Of a stretch of DNA of 37,846 nucleotides, positions 16,892 through 25,072 are shown in pieces. The stretch spans positions 48,628 through 86,473 of the forward strand of contig JAKAFB010000007.1 in NCBI GenBank assembly GCA_021818105.1. The letters run 5' to 3'. The notes below the pieces were generated by a model. It worked only from the letters and a program-made list of their open reading frames with translations. It ran no database searches and had not been told where the DNA came from. The translations under genes and the position numbers were made by a program. The DNA is from Acidobacteriota bacterium (GTDB lineage Bacteria > Acidobacteriota > Terriglobia > Terriglobales > Acidobacteriaceae). Positions within the stretch are counted from its first letter, which is position 1; the number at the start of each line of letters is the position of its first letter.

Positions 16892-17470
16892 ATGCGTCGT
16901 GGACTCGTGATTACACTCAGCATCGTGGGCGTGCTGATTCTGGCCATTCTCATGGTCTTTGCCAGCTATGTGAGCGCGCGCAATCAAATGGTAGCCAACG
17001 ATCAGGCGGTCAAGGCCGCATGGTCCGAGGTGGATGTGCAAATGCAGCGGCGCGCAGACTTGATTCCCAACCTGGTTGAGACGGTCAAGGGCTTTACCAA
17101 GGAGGAGAGCTCAGTGTTTGCGGACATCGCCAATGCGCGCGCAGGGATGTTGAGCGCGCAGGGGCCGCAGGCAAAGATTGCGGCCAACGGGCAACTGGAT
17201 TCCGCGCTGGGGCGTCTGCTGATGCTCACCGAAAACTATCCGCAACTACGGTCGAGCGACCAGTTCATGCGCCTGCAGGATGAGCTGGCGGGCACGGAAA
17301 ACCGCATTGGCGTAGCCCGTAAGCGCTATAACGATGCCTTGCAGAACTACAACACGTTCGTGCTGCAGTTCCCCAATAGCATCTGGGCAAACATTGCAGG
17401 ATTTAAGGTCAACAACGCCTTTTTCACGGCCAGCCCGGCGGCGCAGCAGGTGCCAAGCGTGAAATTCTGA
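16892..17470 (+). CDS. lemA: LemA family protein
   Basis: 192 residues from ATG 16892, with GGAGGAG 11 nt upstream; an in-frame TTG at 16865 is less likely. One N-terminal membrane helix (about 4-25) is followed by the helical LemA domain with the signature WSEVDVQMQRRADLIPNLVETVKG, ENYPQLRSSDQFMRLQDELAGTENRI and RYNDALQNYNTFVLQFPNSIWA. It is an inner-membrane protein with an exposed helical bundle of unknown biochemical role. It follows the TPM gene by 61 bp on the same strand, the common lemA-TPM pairing. A strong bidirectional terminator follows. Confidence 0.94.
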   Translation: MRRGLVITLSIVGVLILAILMVFASYVSARNQMVANDQAVKAAWSEVDVQMQRRADLIPNLVETVKGFTKEESSVFADIANARAGMLSAQGPQAKIAANGQLDSALGRLLMLTENYPQLRSSDQFMRLQDELAGTENRIGVARKRYNDALQNYNTFVLQFPNSIWANIAGFKVNNAFFTASPAAQQVPSVKF

Positions 17471-17491
17471 CGATATTGCCACAGGCATGGG

Positions 17492-17521
17492 AAAAGGCCA
17501 CCCCGCGCGGGATGGCCTTTT
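17492..17521. terminator. Bidirectional intrinsic terminator after lemA
   Basis: AAAAGGCCA..CCCGCGCGGGA..TGGCCTTTT forms a long GC-rich stem with an A-run on one side and a T-run on the other. It can therefore end the lemA transcript and, from the other strand, the STAS gene transcript. Confidence 0.85.
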
Positions 17522-17552
17522 GCTGTTCAGGGCAGGAGGCAGCCCGGATCGG

Positions 17553-17897
17553 CTACTTGTAGGAAGCAATCGCCGTGACTTCGGCGTCGTAGATGTCAAA
17601 GACGGTGTAGAGCTTGGTGAGTTGAAGGACGTCCTTGACCTTGTTGGTCAAGTTCAGGAGCTTCAGGGCAGCGCCCTGATTCTTGGATGTGGTATAGGCG
17701 CTCACCAGTTCTCCCAGACCCGAGCTATCGATATAGCTCACGTCCCCCAGGTTGAGCAGAATTCGTTTCTGTCCCTTGCCAATCAGGTCGCGAATGGCCT
17801 CTCGCAGTTGTACGCTACCTTCGCCAAGAGTGATCCGCCCGCTGAGATCTAAAACGGTCACGCCGTCTACTTCGCGGGAAGCAATAGAAAGAGCCAC
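17553..17897 (-). CDS. STAS-domain anti-sigma factor antagonist
   Basis: 114 residues covering one STAS domain. GVTVLDLSGRITLGEGS is the opening strand-helix, and YIDSSGLGEL (55-64) carries the conserved DSSG in which a Ser is phosphorylated in SpoIIAA and RsbV. The start is GTG 17897 with AAAGGAGGA upstream. In partner switching, the unphosphorylated form binds the kinase/anti-sigma factor and frees its sigma factor. The RsbW-like gene 140 bp upstream on the same strand is the natural partner. Confidence 0.93.
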   Translation of the reverse strand: MALSIASREVDGVTVLDLSGRITLGEGSVQLREAIRDLIGKGQKRILLNLGDVSYIDSSGLGELVSAYTTSKNQGAALKLLNLTNKVKDVLQLTKLYTVFDIYDAEVTAIASYK

Positions 17898-18037
17898 GGG
17901 AATTCCTCCTTTTGGTGTAGTACGGTTATAGCACTTTTTGGCTTGCTGTGTAGTGGTGAAAGTCTGGTTTGCCTGACTGCGCTTTTCTTTTCCCCGCTCT
18001 CCACCAACATGAAAGGAACTGCCTCGGGGTATCAGGC

Positions 18038-18472
18038 TTATCCCTCCGCCGGGGGTAGATGCTTGATCAGGGTCAACTCTGTTCCGGGATGCAGTTGACG
18101 AAAGTGTACCTCATCCATAAAGGACCGTATGAGGAAGATGCCGCGGCCAGTGCCCCGCATCAGGTTTTCCGGGTCCAGCGGGTCGGGAATAGTATCCGGG
18201 TCAAGCCCTTCTCCTTCGTCAGCTATGGTGATGATGATCGATTTGCCGTTGTTCTCGAAGCTTGCGGTCACCTGTTTTTGAGGGTCGTAGTCATTTCCGT
18301 GTAAAACGGCATTGACGGCAGCCTCGCGCACAGCCATGGCGATGCGAAAGCGCTCCTCCTCGTCGAAGCCCGCCTCCATGGCTAGCTTTTCTGCGGTAGC
18401 CTCCACTTCGCCGACACTCTCCATAGTCGAATTCAATGAGAACTGCAGACGTCCAGCACCCGGCTTGTCCAA
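18038..18472 (-). CDS. RsbW/SpoIIAB-like histidine-kinase-type ATPase (anti-sigma regulatory factor)
   Basis: 144 residues from TTG 18472, chosen because GGAGG lies 8 nt upstream; an earlier in-frame TTG at 18487 would overlap that ribosome site. The GHKL ATPase boxes are visible: N box REAAVNAVLHGN, G1 DEGEGLDP and G2 GTGRGIFLIRSFMDEV. Proteins of this kind phosphorylate STAS antagonists on Ser and bind a sigma factor. It precedes the STAS gene on the same strand. No sigma factor or PP2C phosphatase gene is seen nearby, so the output is unknown. Confidence 0.9.
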   Translation of the reverse strand: MDKPGAGRLQFSLNSTMESVGEVEATAEKLAMEAGFDEEERFRIAMAVREAAVNAVLHGNDYDPQKQVTASFENNGKSIIITIADEGEGLDPDTIPDPLDPENLMRGTGRGIFLIRSFMDEVHFRQLHPGTELTLIKHLPPAEG

Positions 18473-18691
18473 GGAATTTTCCTCCAACCTCTACGGGAAC
18501 GGGAGCAGCCTGAGCCCTCCGCTCGAGGAACCTTGCTGGCAGTTTCATGGCTGTAAGGCCCTGTGTCAAGCATAAGTGCAACGGTGCGGTGTTCCTGCCG
18601 GGAAGGTGACACCATGGAGTGAGTCTCATGTCTCATGTTGAATGTCTTGTATGTGGCGCACAACGGGGCATAGACGGGCTACACTCTGCAT

Positions 18692-19948
18692 ATGCAACTT
18701 CGTACCACAGCACGAATAAGTCTGACGTTGCTGGTGGGCACCCCGGTTACGGATGCGCAGGGGCAGGTGCGCGGGCGGCTCAAGGACATAGCCGTGGCGA
18801 CCGGGCCGGACGCAGGCAAAGTAGCAGGGGTGGTGCTCAAGACGCGATCCGGGTTGTTCATTGTGCCCTCAGAGGAAGTGATGGAGACACCCGCAGGCAT
18901 GCTGGAATTGCGCTCCGTGGAAGCGCTGGCTCCGCTGGAGGACCAGGGCAACTTTCTCTATCTGCAACAGGACCTGGTAGACCGCCAGATAATCGATGTG
19001 CATGGGCGCAAGGTTGTGCGCGTAAATGACGTGGATTTGGAATGGATGGGCCATGGCGGAGCCCATCTGTTGCGGGTGGCCGAGGTCGAAGTGGGGACGC
19101 GCGGAGCGTTTCGGAGGATCTTCAAAGGATTGCTCCCGCGGCCAACGCTGGAGGCGCTCTCGCGTAAGTTTTCAGCACGCGGCATTCCCTGGCAATTTGT
19201 GGATGTGATTGAGGTGGACCCGGCACGCCGGGTGAAGCTGCGCATCGAACACGAACGGCTTGCAGAGATGCATCCATCCGATCTGGCGGACATTCTGGAG
19301 GATTTGGCGCCGGCCGAGCGCGAGGCCGTCTTCACTTCTCTGGATGAAGAGGTGGCAGCGGACGCGCTGGAGGAGGTTGAACCCAAGCTGCAGAAGGCTC
19401 TTCTTGAGAAACTCGACGAGGAGAAGATCGCCGACATCGTAGAGGAAATGGACCCCGGAGCAGCTGCCGATCTGCTGGCAGAACTGCCCGAAGAGCAGTC
19501 TGACGCGATTCTTGAAGAGATGGAGCCAGAGGAGCGACAGGAGGTCGCCGAGCTGCTGGAGTTTGACGAGAAGTCGGCAGCGGGCGCCATGACGACGGAG
19601 TTTGTCGCGGTGAATACGCATGCCACGGTGGCACAGGCAGTGCTGGCCCTCAAAAATTTTGACGGCGACCCGGAAAGGGTGACTGAAATTTATCTGATTG
19701 AAGAAGATCGCGTTCTGCGCGGCGTTGTGCCGCTAGCGCGGCTGGTTATGGCAAAGCCTGAGGATCACCTTTCTGGGCTGATGGAGCCGCGCTTCCTGTC
19801 TTGCCCGGCTAATCTACGCCAGAATGAGCTGGCCGAATTGTTTGATAAGTACAATCTGCATGCCCTGCCAGTTGTCGATCCGGAGGGGCGGATGGTGGGC
19901 GTTGTGCTGGCAGACCAGGTGATTGCCTTTCTGCGGGATAAGCTGTAA
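18692..19948 (+). CDS. Soluble PRC-barrel / MgtE N-terminal / CBS-pair protein
   Basis: 418 residues with no membrane segment. Residues 10-80 form a PRC-barrel-like module (LVGTPVTDAQGQVRGRLKDI, VAGVVLKTRSGLFIVPSEEV) and 92-140 a second one. Residues 190-292 are the acidic helical MgtE N-domain (LAEMHPSDLADILEDL, DALEEVEPKLQKALLEKL, AADLLAELPEEQSDAI). Residues 297-418 are a CBS pair beginning GAMTTEFVAVNTHATVAQA and ending with HALPVVDPEGRMVGVV. In MgtE channels these domains bind Mg2+ and gate the pore, but the MgtE membrane domain is missing here. An NRAMP-like transporter gene lies 3.8 kb downstream on the same strand. It is probably a cytosolic Mg2+ sensor or transporter regulator; this role is inferred. 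Confidence 0.88.
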   Translation: MQLRTTARISLTLLVGTPVTDAQGQVRGRLKDIAVATGPDAGKVAGVVLKTRSGLFIVPSEEVMETPAGMLELRSVEALAPLEDQGNFLYLQQDLVDRQIIDVHGRKVVRVNDVDLEWMGHGGAHLLRVAEVEVGTRGAFRRIFKGLLPRPTLEALSRKFSARGIPWQFVDVIEVDPARRVKLRIEHERLAEMHPSDLADILEDLAPAEREAVFTSLDEEVAADALEEVEPKLQKALLEKLDEEKIADIVEEMDPGAAADLLAELPEEQSDAILEEMEPEERQEVAELLEFDEKSAAGAMTTEFVAVNTHATVAQAVLALKNFDGDPERVTEIYLIEEDRVLRGVVPLARLVMAKPEDHLSGLMEPRFLSCPANLRQNELAELFDKYNLHALPVVDPEGRMVGVVLADQVIAFLRDKL

Positions 19949-19969
19949 GTGCGTGAGAGCGCTGGGACT

Positions 19970-19997
19970 GGCCTCCGTGACTCTTGGCGGAGCGGCC
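19970..19997 (+). terminator. Possible terminator after the MgtE-N/CBS gene
   Basis: GGCCTCCG pairs with CGGAGCGGCC with a small bulge, followed by CTTTGT. It lies 22 bp after the stop codon. The imperfect stem and short T-tract make this tentative. Confidence 0.4.
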
Positions 19998-20063
19998 CTT
20001 TGTACGGGTCGAACTTTAGGATTTATGTGCAGCGTTTGTCTGAATATATGAAACAATAAATTG

Positions 20064-21536
20064 ATGGCTTCGTTTCCAAGAATCATTCAGGGCGGCATGG
20101 GGGTCGGTGTATCCAACTGGCGCCTGGCGCAGGCCGTTTCCCGGCTAGGCCAGCTCGGTGTGGTTTCCGGCACAGCGATTGATCAGCTTTTTGTGCGCAG
20201 ACTGGCCGATGGCGACGTAGGCGGCCACATGCGCAGGGGGCTCGATGCCTTTCCGATACCTGAGATGGCTCGCCGCATCTGGCAAGAGTATTTTGTGCCG
20301 GGCGGCAAGGCCAGCGGAATGCCTTACCCGACGGCACCGATGCACCAGCGCGTGGAGCCGCGCAGGCTTGTGGAGCTGTGCATTGTAAGCAATTTTGTAG
20401 AAGTGTTTCTGGCCCGGGAAGGCCATTGGAACCCTGTGGGCATCAACTTCCTTGAGAAGGTGCAGTTGCCACATTTGGCTTCCATCTATGGCGCGATGCT
20501 GGCAGGAGTGAGTTATGTGCTGATGGGCGCTGGCATCCCGCTGCACATCCCGGCAGTATTGGACGCCTATGCCGCCGGACGGCCCGCCGACTACAAGCTT
20601 TCAGTAACCGGCGCGGCGCCCGATCAGGACACCTTCATGCACTTTGACCCGACCGAGTATATCGAGGGGCCCCTGCCGAAGCTAGAACGGCCGCGGTTCC
20701 TGTCGATTGTTTCCTCCAATACACTGGCGGCCACTATGCTGCGGAGGGCCAGCGGACACGTGGATGGACTGGTGATCGAAAGTCCAACGGCAGGCGGCCA
20801 TAATGCTCCGCCGCGCGGCAAGCTGCAATTGAACGATGCTGGCGAACCCATTTATGGAGAGCGCGACAGGGTGGATATCGCGGCGCTGCGTGAGCTAGGC
20901 GCTCCGTTTTGGCTGGCCGGCGGCTGGGGAAGTGCCGACAAGCTGCGCGAGGCCATCGATCTTGGCGCGGAGGGTATCCAAGTGGGTACCGCATTTGCGT
21001 TTAGTGAAGAGTCCGGAATGCGTCCTGACTTGAAGCTCAGGCTGATTGCTCAGGCGCGGGAGGGCTCGGGAGAGGTCTTCACGGACCCACTGGCCTCACC
21101 GACCGGGTTTCCGTTCAAGGTGGCGCAACTGGAAGACACGTCGTCAGTGTTCCACATCTATCAGGAACGGCAGCGTGTGTGCGATCTGGGATATTTGCGT
21201 GAGCCCTATGCACAGCCGAACGGAAAAATAGGTTACCGCTGCGCTGCCGAGCCCGTGGCGAACTATGTTGCCAAGGGCGGCAAGGTGGAGGACACGGCGG
21301 GTCGCAAGTGCCTGTGCAACGCCTTGATGGCCAACGTGGGCCATGCGCAGACGCGCAAAGACGGCCGGGTTGAGCCGCCACTCATCACGGTTGGCGACGA
21401 CCTGAACAGCATTGTGCAGTTTCTGGCGCCGGGCCGCGAGGGCTATAGCGCGGCGGATGTGGTCGCGTCCCTGTTAAGCAAAGTGACAGTGCGGCATGAT
21501 GTTGCCGAAGTTCCTGCCTTGGCTGCAACCGCCTGA
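20064..21536 (+). CDS. Nitronate monooxygenase-like flavoprotein (2-nitropropane dioxygenase/PfaD group)
   Basis: 490 residues from ATG 20064. It opens with PRIIQGGMGVGVSNWRLAQAVSRLGQLGVVSGTA, the start of the FMN-binding TIM barrel. Further family elements are VIESPTAGGHNAPPRG, FWLAGGWGSADKLREAIDLGAEGIQVGTAFAFSEESGM and GFPFKVAQLE. It is longer than typical nitronate monooxygenases (about 320-350 residues). The extra C-terminal part (about 370-450) contains several Cys (VCDLGYL, YRCAAE, KCLCNALMANVGH) that could bind a metal or form disulfides. Such long forms are closer to PfaD-type enoyl reductases, so the substrate is open. It stands alone, with a 112-bp gap after the MgtE-N gene. Confidence 0.85.
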   Translation: MASFPRIIQGGMGVGVSNWRLAQAVSRLGQLGVVSGTAIDQLFVRRLADGDVGGHMRRGLDAFPIPEMARRIWQEYFVPGGKASGMPYPTAPMHQRVEPRRLVELCIVSNFVEVFLAREGHWNPVGINFLEKVQLPHLASIYGAMLAGVSYVLMGAGIPLHIPAVLDAYAAGRPADYKLSVTGAAPDQDTFMHFDPTEYIEGPLPKLERPRFLSIVSSNTLAATMLRRASGHVDGLVIESPTAGGHNAPPRGKLQLNDAGEPIYGERDRVDIAALRELGAPFWLAGGWGSADKLREAIDLGAEGIQVGTAFAFSEESGMRPDLKLRLIAQAREGSGEVFTDPLASPTGFPFKVAQLEDTSSVFHIYQERQRVCDLGYLREPYAQPNGKIGYRCAAEPVANYVAKGGKVEDTAGRKCLCNALMANVGHAQTRKDGRVEPPLITVGDDLNSIVQFLAPGREGYSAADVVASLLSKVTVRHDVAEVPALAATA

Positions 21537-21666
21537 CGCGCGCATTCAGCCATCAAAATCCTTAGATAGTGATGCCGGTCACTCGACTATTGCGTGCATT
21601 GGCAGTCTAACTTCCGCAGAAATGGGACAAAGGCCGGTCTTTCCGGCTCCCTGGAAGGAGATTGCG

Positions 21667-22305
21667 ATGAGACGAAAGATCTCTATCCTGCTTTCAGTTG
21701 CACTTGCCTTGACTACGGCACTGATGTTAGCCCAGCAGGGTGGTGGTGGAGGTGGTGGAGGTCAGGCCCGGCAGGGGCAGCGCCAAACGGGCGGTACAGG
21801 CCAGCAGGGCCAGGGTAAAGCGGGCCAAGCCCAGCAACAGCAACAGGAGCAGGCTCGCCAGCAGCAGCGCGAACGCCTGCGGACCCAGGCAACCACACAG
21901 CAGCGTGACCAGTACCGCACGTGCGACCAGTCCATGGCACAAACGCGGACCCAGGCCCGCACAATGTCGCGCACGGCCAGCGGCAAGACCTTCAACGCAG
22001 ACGAAGCACGGCGCCAGCAACAGCAGCTCCAGGAGCAACTGCGCACGATGCAGCAGGAGCGAGAACGGCTGTATCAGGGGCTGAACCAGGAGCAGCAGAG
22101 CGCCGTTCAGGAGCGCAATCGCAGCATGCAGCAGATGCATGAGCGCATCCAGAATCGGCTGCAGGAGATGAACCAGGAGCTTGCCAATGCGCAGCCTGAT
22201 GGCAAGCGTGTGGCCGAGCAGGCGCGCGAGAATGAGCGCGATATGAACGCCTATCAGAAGGAATTCCGCAAGATGGGTGATGAACTGGGCCTGCGGAACC
22301 AATAA
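21667..22305 (+). CDS. Secreted Gln-rich coiled-coil protein, unknown function
   Basis: 212 residues from ATG 21667, preceded by GGAAGGAGA. A signal peptide (MRRKISILLSVALALTTALML) is followed by an 8-Gly run and a low-complexity Gln/Gly/Ala stretch to about residue 75. The remainder (about 100-210) is strongly helical and charged, with Gln-Glu-Arg heptads (EEQLRTMQQERERLYQ-like, MHERIQNRLQEMNQEL), so it is probably a periplasmic coiled coil. One Cys (RTCDQS) is present. I do not recognise a family. The opposite strand also has long open frames here because of the biased composition; they are not coding. Confidence 0.75.
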   Translation: MRRKISILLSVALALTTALMLAQQGGGGGGGGQARQGQRQTGGTGQQGQGKAGQAQQQQQEQARQQQRERLRTQATTQQRDQYRTCDQSMAQTRTQARTMSRTASGKTFNADEARRQQQQLQEQLRTMQQERERLYQGLNQEQQSAVQERNRSMQQMHERIQNRLQEMNQELANAQPDGKRVAEQARENERDMNAYQKEFRKMGDELGLRNQ

Positions 22306-22377
22306 AGGTGGCGCTGCGGGGCGAGATGGACGCGCCGGCGCGGAGCGCATGTGACTAGAGCTCCGTGCCAGCCCGTC

Positions 22378-23592
22378 CTAATCTTTGGCTAGATTGTGAA
22401 TGCGCGGCACGCGGTCAGCAGGCACCGGCAGTGCGGGGAAAGCTGCATGCGGCTCCGTTTGATACCAATAGGCCGTCGAGTAGAAGTCATCGGAGCGATG
22501 ATTGGCATGACCGTGCTCCATGGTCACGCGAATGGACTTGTCGAAGGTGATGGGGCTTTCTGTGTGCCAGCGATATAGGCAATAGCGTCCTCCGATGCGC
22601 TCCGGGTTCACGATGTAGGGCGCGCCATTGTGCAGATACGCAAACGGAGTTGCTCCAAAGTCCCAAGCACCGTTGTAGTAGTCCTCAGTTCCCGTACCGT
22701 TGATGGTGGGCGCCGGGTCGCCATCGATGAAGATCATGTCGTCGCCCTCGCCAAACCATCCGTCCTGGTTCTGCAGGACAGCATGGGTTACGCCTACGAA
22801 GTGTCCTTTGCCTTCCGCCTCAAGAAAGACGTAGTTTCCTTCGCCGCTCAGATTCTTCCTGTCGTTAATCTCCGGCACATATTCATTGGCCCAGATGTTT
22901 GTCCAGCCTTTGCAGGGAGCGGCCTGGCGGTATTGCGCGTGGAAGCGGCCGACTTCTGCCGGGAGCGAGGGAAGAGTGATGTAATCGACGGCGAAGTAGA
23001 GATTGTCTGTACGTAAGGAACCCTCGTTTGTAAGCGTCATGCGCGCCGAGCGGGCAAAGGGCATGGGGAAGTATGCGTTGAGTGCTTTGACGGGAGCCAC
23101 GCTGAGTAGTTCCGACTGGTAGACGAAGTACTCACCCAGGCCCAGGCCAAAGAAGTCGCCGATGGGCACCTCGACGGAGGGGGTGGACTCTCCGTCCCAC
23201 CATGCGCGGAGGACGAGATTCTTCAGGTGCATAGGGTCAGACGAGTTGATGGTGAACCAGAGATGTGTAACGACGCCGGCACCGGAATCTTCCAGCAGCG
23301 TGGCGGCTTTTCCAGGTTCAACTCGCACCGAGTCATTGTTGGCGCCCGAGCGGTCCCAGCTCGAGGAGCGACACGTTCTGTAACTGCGCAGGCGGGCAAG
23401 CGCGAGCAAGTTCTCGGCTGCCATGGGTTCTGGCGGTGGTAAGGAGGGGACAGCCGCGCCATCGGGGACGTTGGAAGCCGCAGAGGCGTATGCGGCGTCA
23501 AGCCCGAGCATGGAGGTGGCGGAAACACTTGCGACGGATGCCATGGCGCCTAAGAGCTTGCGCCGCGAAGAGGTAATCGGGTGATTGGGCAT
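22378..23592 (-). CDS. Tat-exported DUF2961 protein (GH172-like)
   Basis: 404 residues from ATG 23592, which follows GAGGAG; the frame is open further upstream. The N-terminus has a twin-arginine signal (SSRRKLLGAMASVASVSATS). The body matches DUF2961: RSSSWDRSGANNDSVRVEPG, GVVTHLWFTINSSD, LVLRAWWDGESTPSVEVPIGDFFG, FFIDGDPAPTINGTGTEDYYNGAWDFG-type elements and YRWHTESPITFDKSIRVTMEHGHAN. DUF2961 proteins include the GH172 glycoside hydrolases and transferases acting on fructo- or arabinofuranosides; the GTGTEDY Glu is a likely catalytic residue. The sugar is unknown and no other sugar gene is nearby. Confidence 0.88.
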   Translation of the reverse strand: MPNHPITSSRRKLLGAMASVASVSATSMLGLDAAYASAASNVPDGAAVPSLPPPEPMAAENLLALARLRSYRTCRSSSWDRSGANNDSVRVEPGKAATLLEDSGAGVVTHLWFTINSSDPMHLKNLVLRAWWDGESTPSVEVPIGDFFGLGLGEYFVYQSELLSVAPVKALNAYFPMPFARSARMTLTNEGSLRTDNLYFAVDYITLPSLPAEVGRFHAQYRQAAPCKGWTNIWANEYVPEINDRKNLSGEGNYVFLEAEGKGHFVGVTHAVLQNQDGWFGEGDDMIFIDGDPAPTINGTGTEDYYNGAWDFGATPFAYLHNGAPYIVNPERIGGRYCLYRWHTESPITFDKSIRVTMEHGHANHRSDDFYSTAYWYQTEPHAAFPALPVPADRVPRIHNLAKD

Positions 23593-23774
23593 CTTGACGT
23601 CTCCTCGGAGCGGATAACACGCGAAAGCCGGTTGTATCCGTGTGCGGCAGGGGCTGTCAAGCAGGCTTGTCGGGGCATCCGGGTGGCTCGACCGGGCCGG
23701 TTTCACGCAGTGCGGGCTCTCCTGTTATGGTCAGAAAGACAGCCTGAATGAAACCTCCTTAGGAACTCGTGTGC

Positions 23775-25025
23775 ATGTGGAAGCGTTGGCGAATCCGAAT
23801 ACTTCTGTTTCTGGCCGTTCTCGGCCCCGGGTTTATTACAGCCAATGTGGACAATGACTCCGGCGGCATCCTGACGTATTCCCAAGCGGGCGCGCAGTAC
23901 GGGTACAGCCTGCTGTGGATGATGATTCCTATCACGCTTGCGCTCATCGTGGTGCAGGAGATGACGGCGCGCATGGGTGTGGTGACGGGCAAGGGCCTGA
24001 GCGACCTGATCCGCGAAGAATTTGGCCTGCGGCTCACCTTCGTGTTGATGGTGATGCTTGTGGTGGTGAATTACACCAACGTGGTCACGGAGTTTATTGG
24101 CATTGCCGGATCGATGCGGCTGTTTCACCTGAGCCGGTTTATTTCCGTGCCGGTGTGCGCGGCGCTGGTGTGGTTCATGGTGGTGCGTGGCAACTACAAG
24201 AGCACGGAGAAGGTGTTTCTTGTCGCATCGGTTGTGTACATTTCTTACATCTTTGCCGGGGTACTGTCACAACCGAGCTGGCATGATGCGCTGCTGGCAA
24301 CCGTCAAGCTTCCGCATAGGTCTGTTTGGCGGGATAAAGCCTACATGTACATGGCGATTGGCGTGGTGGGCACAACCATTGCCCCGTGGATGCAGTTCTA
24401 TCTGCAGTCGTCAATTGTGGAGAAGGGTATCCGCGTGAAAGACTACGGGGCCTCTCGGCTTGATGTGGTGGTGGGCAGCTTCTTCACTGACCTGGTGGCG
24501 TGGTTCATCGTAGTGGCGTGCGCGGCCACACTTTACGTGCACGGCATGGGGGAAATCCAAGTGGCCTCGGACGCAGCGGAGGCCATGCGGCCGCTGGCCG
24601 GGGACTACGCGTTTCTGTTGTTTGCTTTTGGCTTATTCAACGCCTCGTTGTTTGCCGCGTCCATTCTGCCACTTTCAACAGCCTACACGGTGTGCGAAGG
24701 CCTGGGCGTAGAGTCGGGAGTGGACAAGAGCTTCAAGGAAGCGCCGTTCTTTTACTGGCTCTATACACTGCTGATTGTAGGCGGCGCGCTGACGGTACTG
24801 GTGCTGCCGAACGCCCAGCTGATCAACTTCGCTATCCTGTCGCAGGTGCTTAACGGTGTCCTGCTGCCCGTCATCATCATTCTCATGCTCCTGCTCATCA
24901 ACCGCAGTGACCTGATGGGCGCGCACAAGAACTCGCGCATGGCGAATGTGATTGCCTGGGGCACCAGCATCATCGTGATTGCCATGACGCTGGTGATGCT
25001 GTGGGGGATGATTCCCGGCCACTGA
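23775..25025 (+). CDS. NRAMP-family divalent cation transporter with altered metal site
   Basis: 416 residues from ATG 23775, with AGGA 10 nt upstream; GTG 23769 is an alternative. There are about eleven membrane helices. The helix-1 stretch GPGFITANVDNDSGGILTYSQAGAQYGY aligns without gaps to the NRAMP DPGN region: the Asp that binds metal is kept (D28), but Pro becomes Ser and Asn becomes Gly. In helix 6 the usual MPH is replaced by APW (Ala203). Methionine at that place favours transition metals in NRAMP proteins, so its loss suggests Mg2+ or another hard ion. A soluble MgtE-N/CBS protein is encoded upstream on the same strand. Transport substrate and direction are inferred. Confidence 0.88.
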   Translation: MWKRWRIRILLFLAVLGPGFITANVDNDSGGILTYSQAGAQYGYSLLWMMIPITLALIVVQEMTARMGVVTGKGLSDLIREEFGLRLTFVLMVMLVVVNYTNVVTEFIGIAGSMRLFHLSRFISVPVCAALVWFMVVRGNYKSTEKVFLVASVVYISYIFAGVLSQPSWHDALLATVKLPHRSVWRDKAYMYMAIGVVGTTIAPWMQFYLQSSIVEKGIRVKDYGASRLDVVVGSFFTDLVAWFIVVACAATLYVHGMGEIQVASDAAEAMRPLAGDYAFLLFAFGLFNASLFAASILPLSTAYTVCEGLGVESGVDKSFKEAPFFYWLYTLLIVGGALTVLVLPNAQLINFAILSQVLNGVLLPVIIILMLLLINRSDLMGAHKNSRMANVIAWGTSIIVIAMTLVMLWGMIPGH

Positions 25026-25072
25026 GTACAGCGGGTGCCGGTACGACCGGTGCGCGAAGATCCACTTTGCGC

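Noticed and set aside
18488..18691. M-box type Mg2+ riboswitch before the MgtE-N/CBS gene
   Set aside because: I could not recognise the conserved core or helices in the 200-bp divergent spacer.
18958..19653. 231-codon Ser-rich open frame on the minus strand
   Set aside because: It is antisense to the Glu/Leu-rich MgtE-N domain and reflects its codon composition.
21727..22350. 207-codon Leu-rich open frame on the minus strand
   Set aside because: It mirrors the CAG-rich Gln codons of the secreted coiled-coil gene, whose plus-strand frame has a ribosome site and signal peptide.
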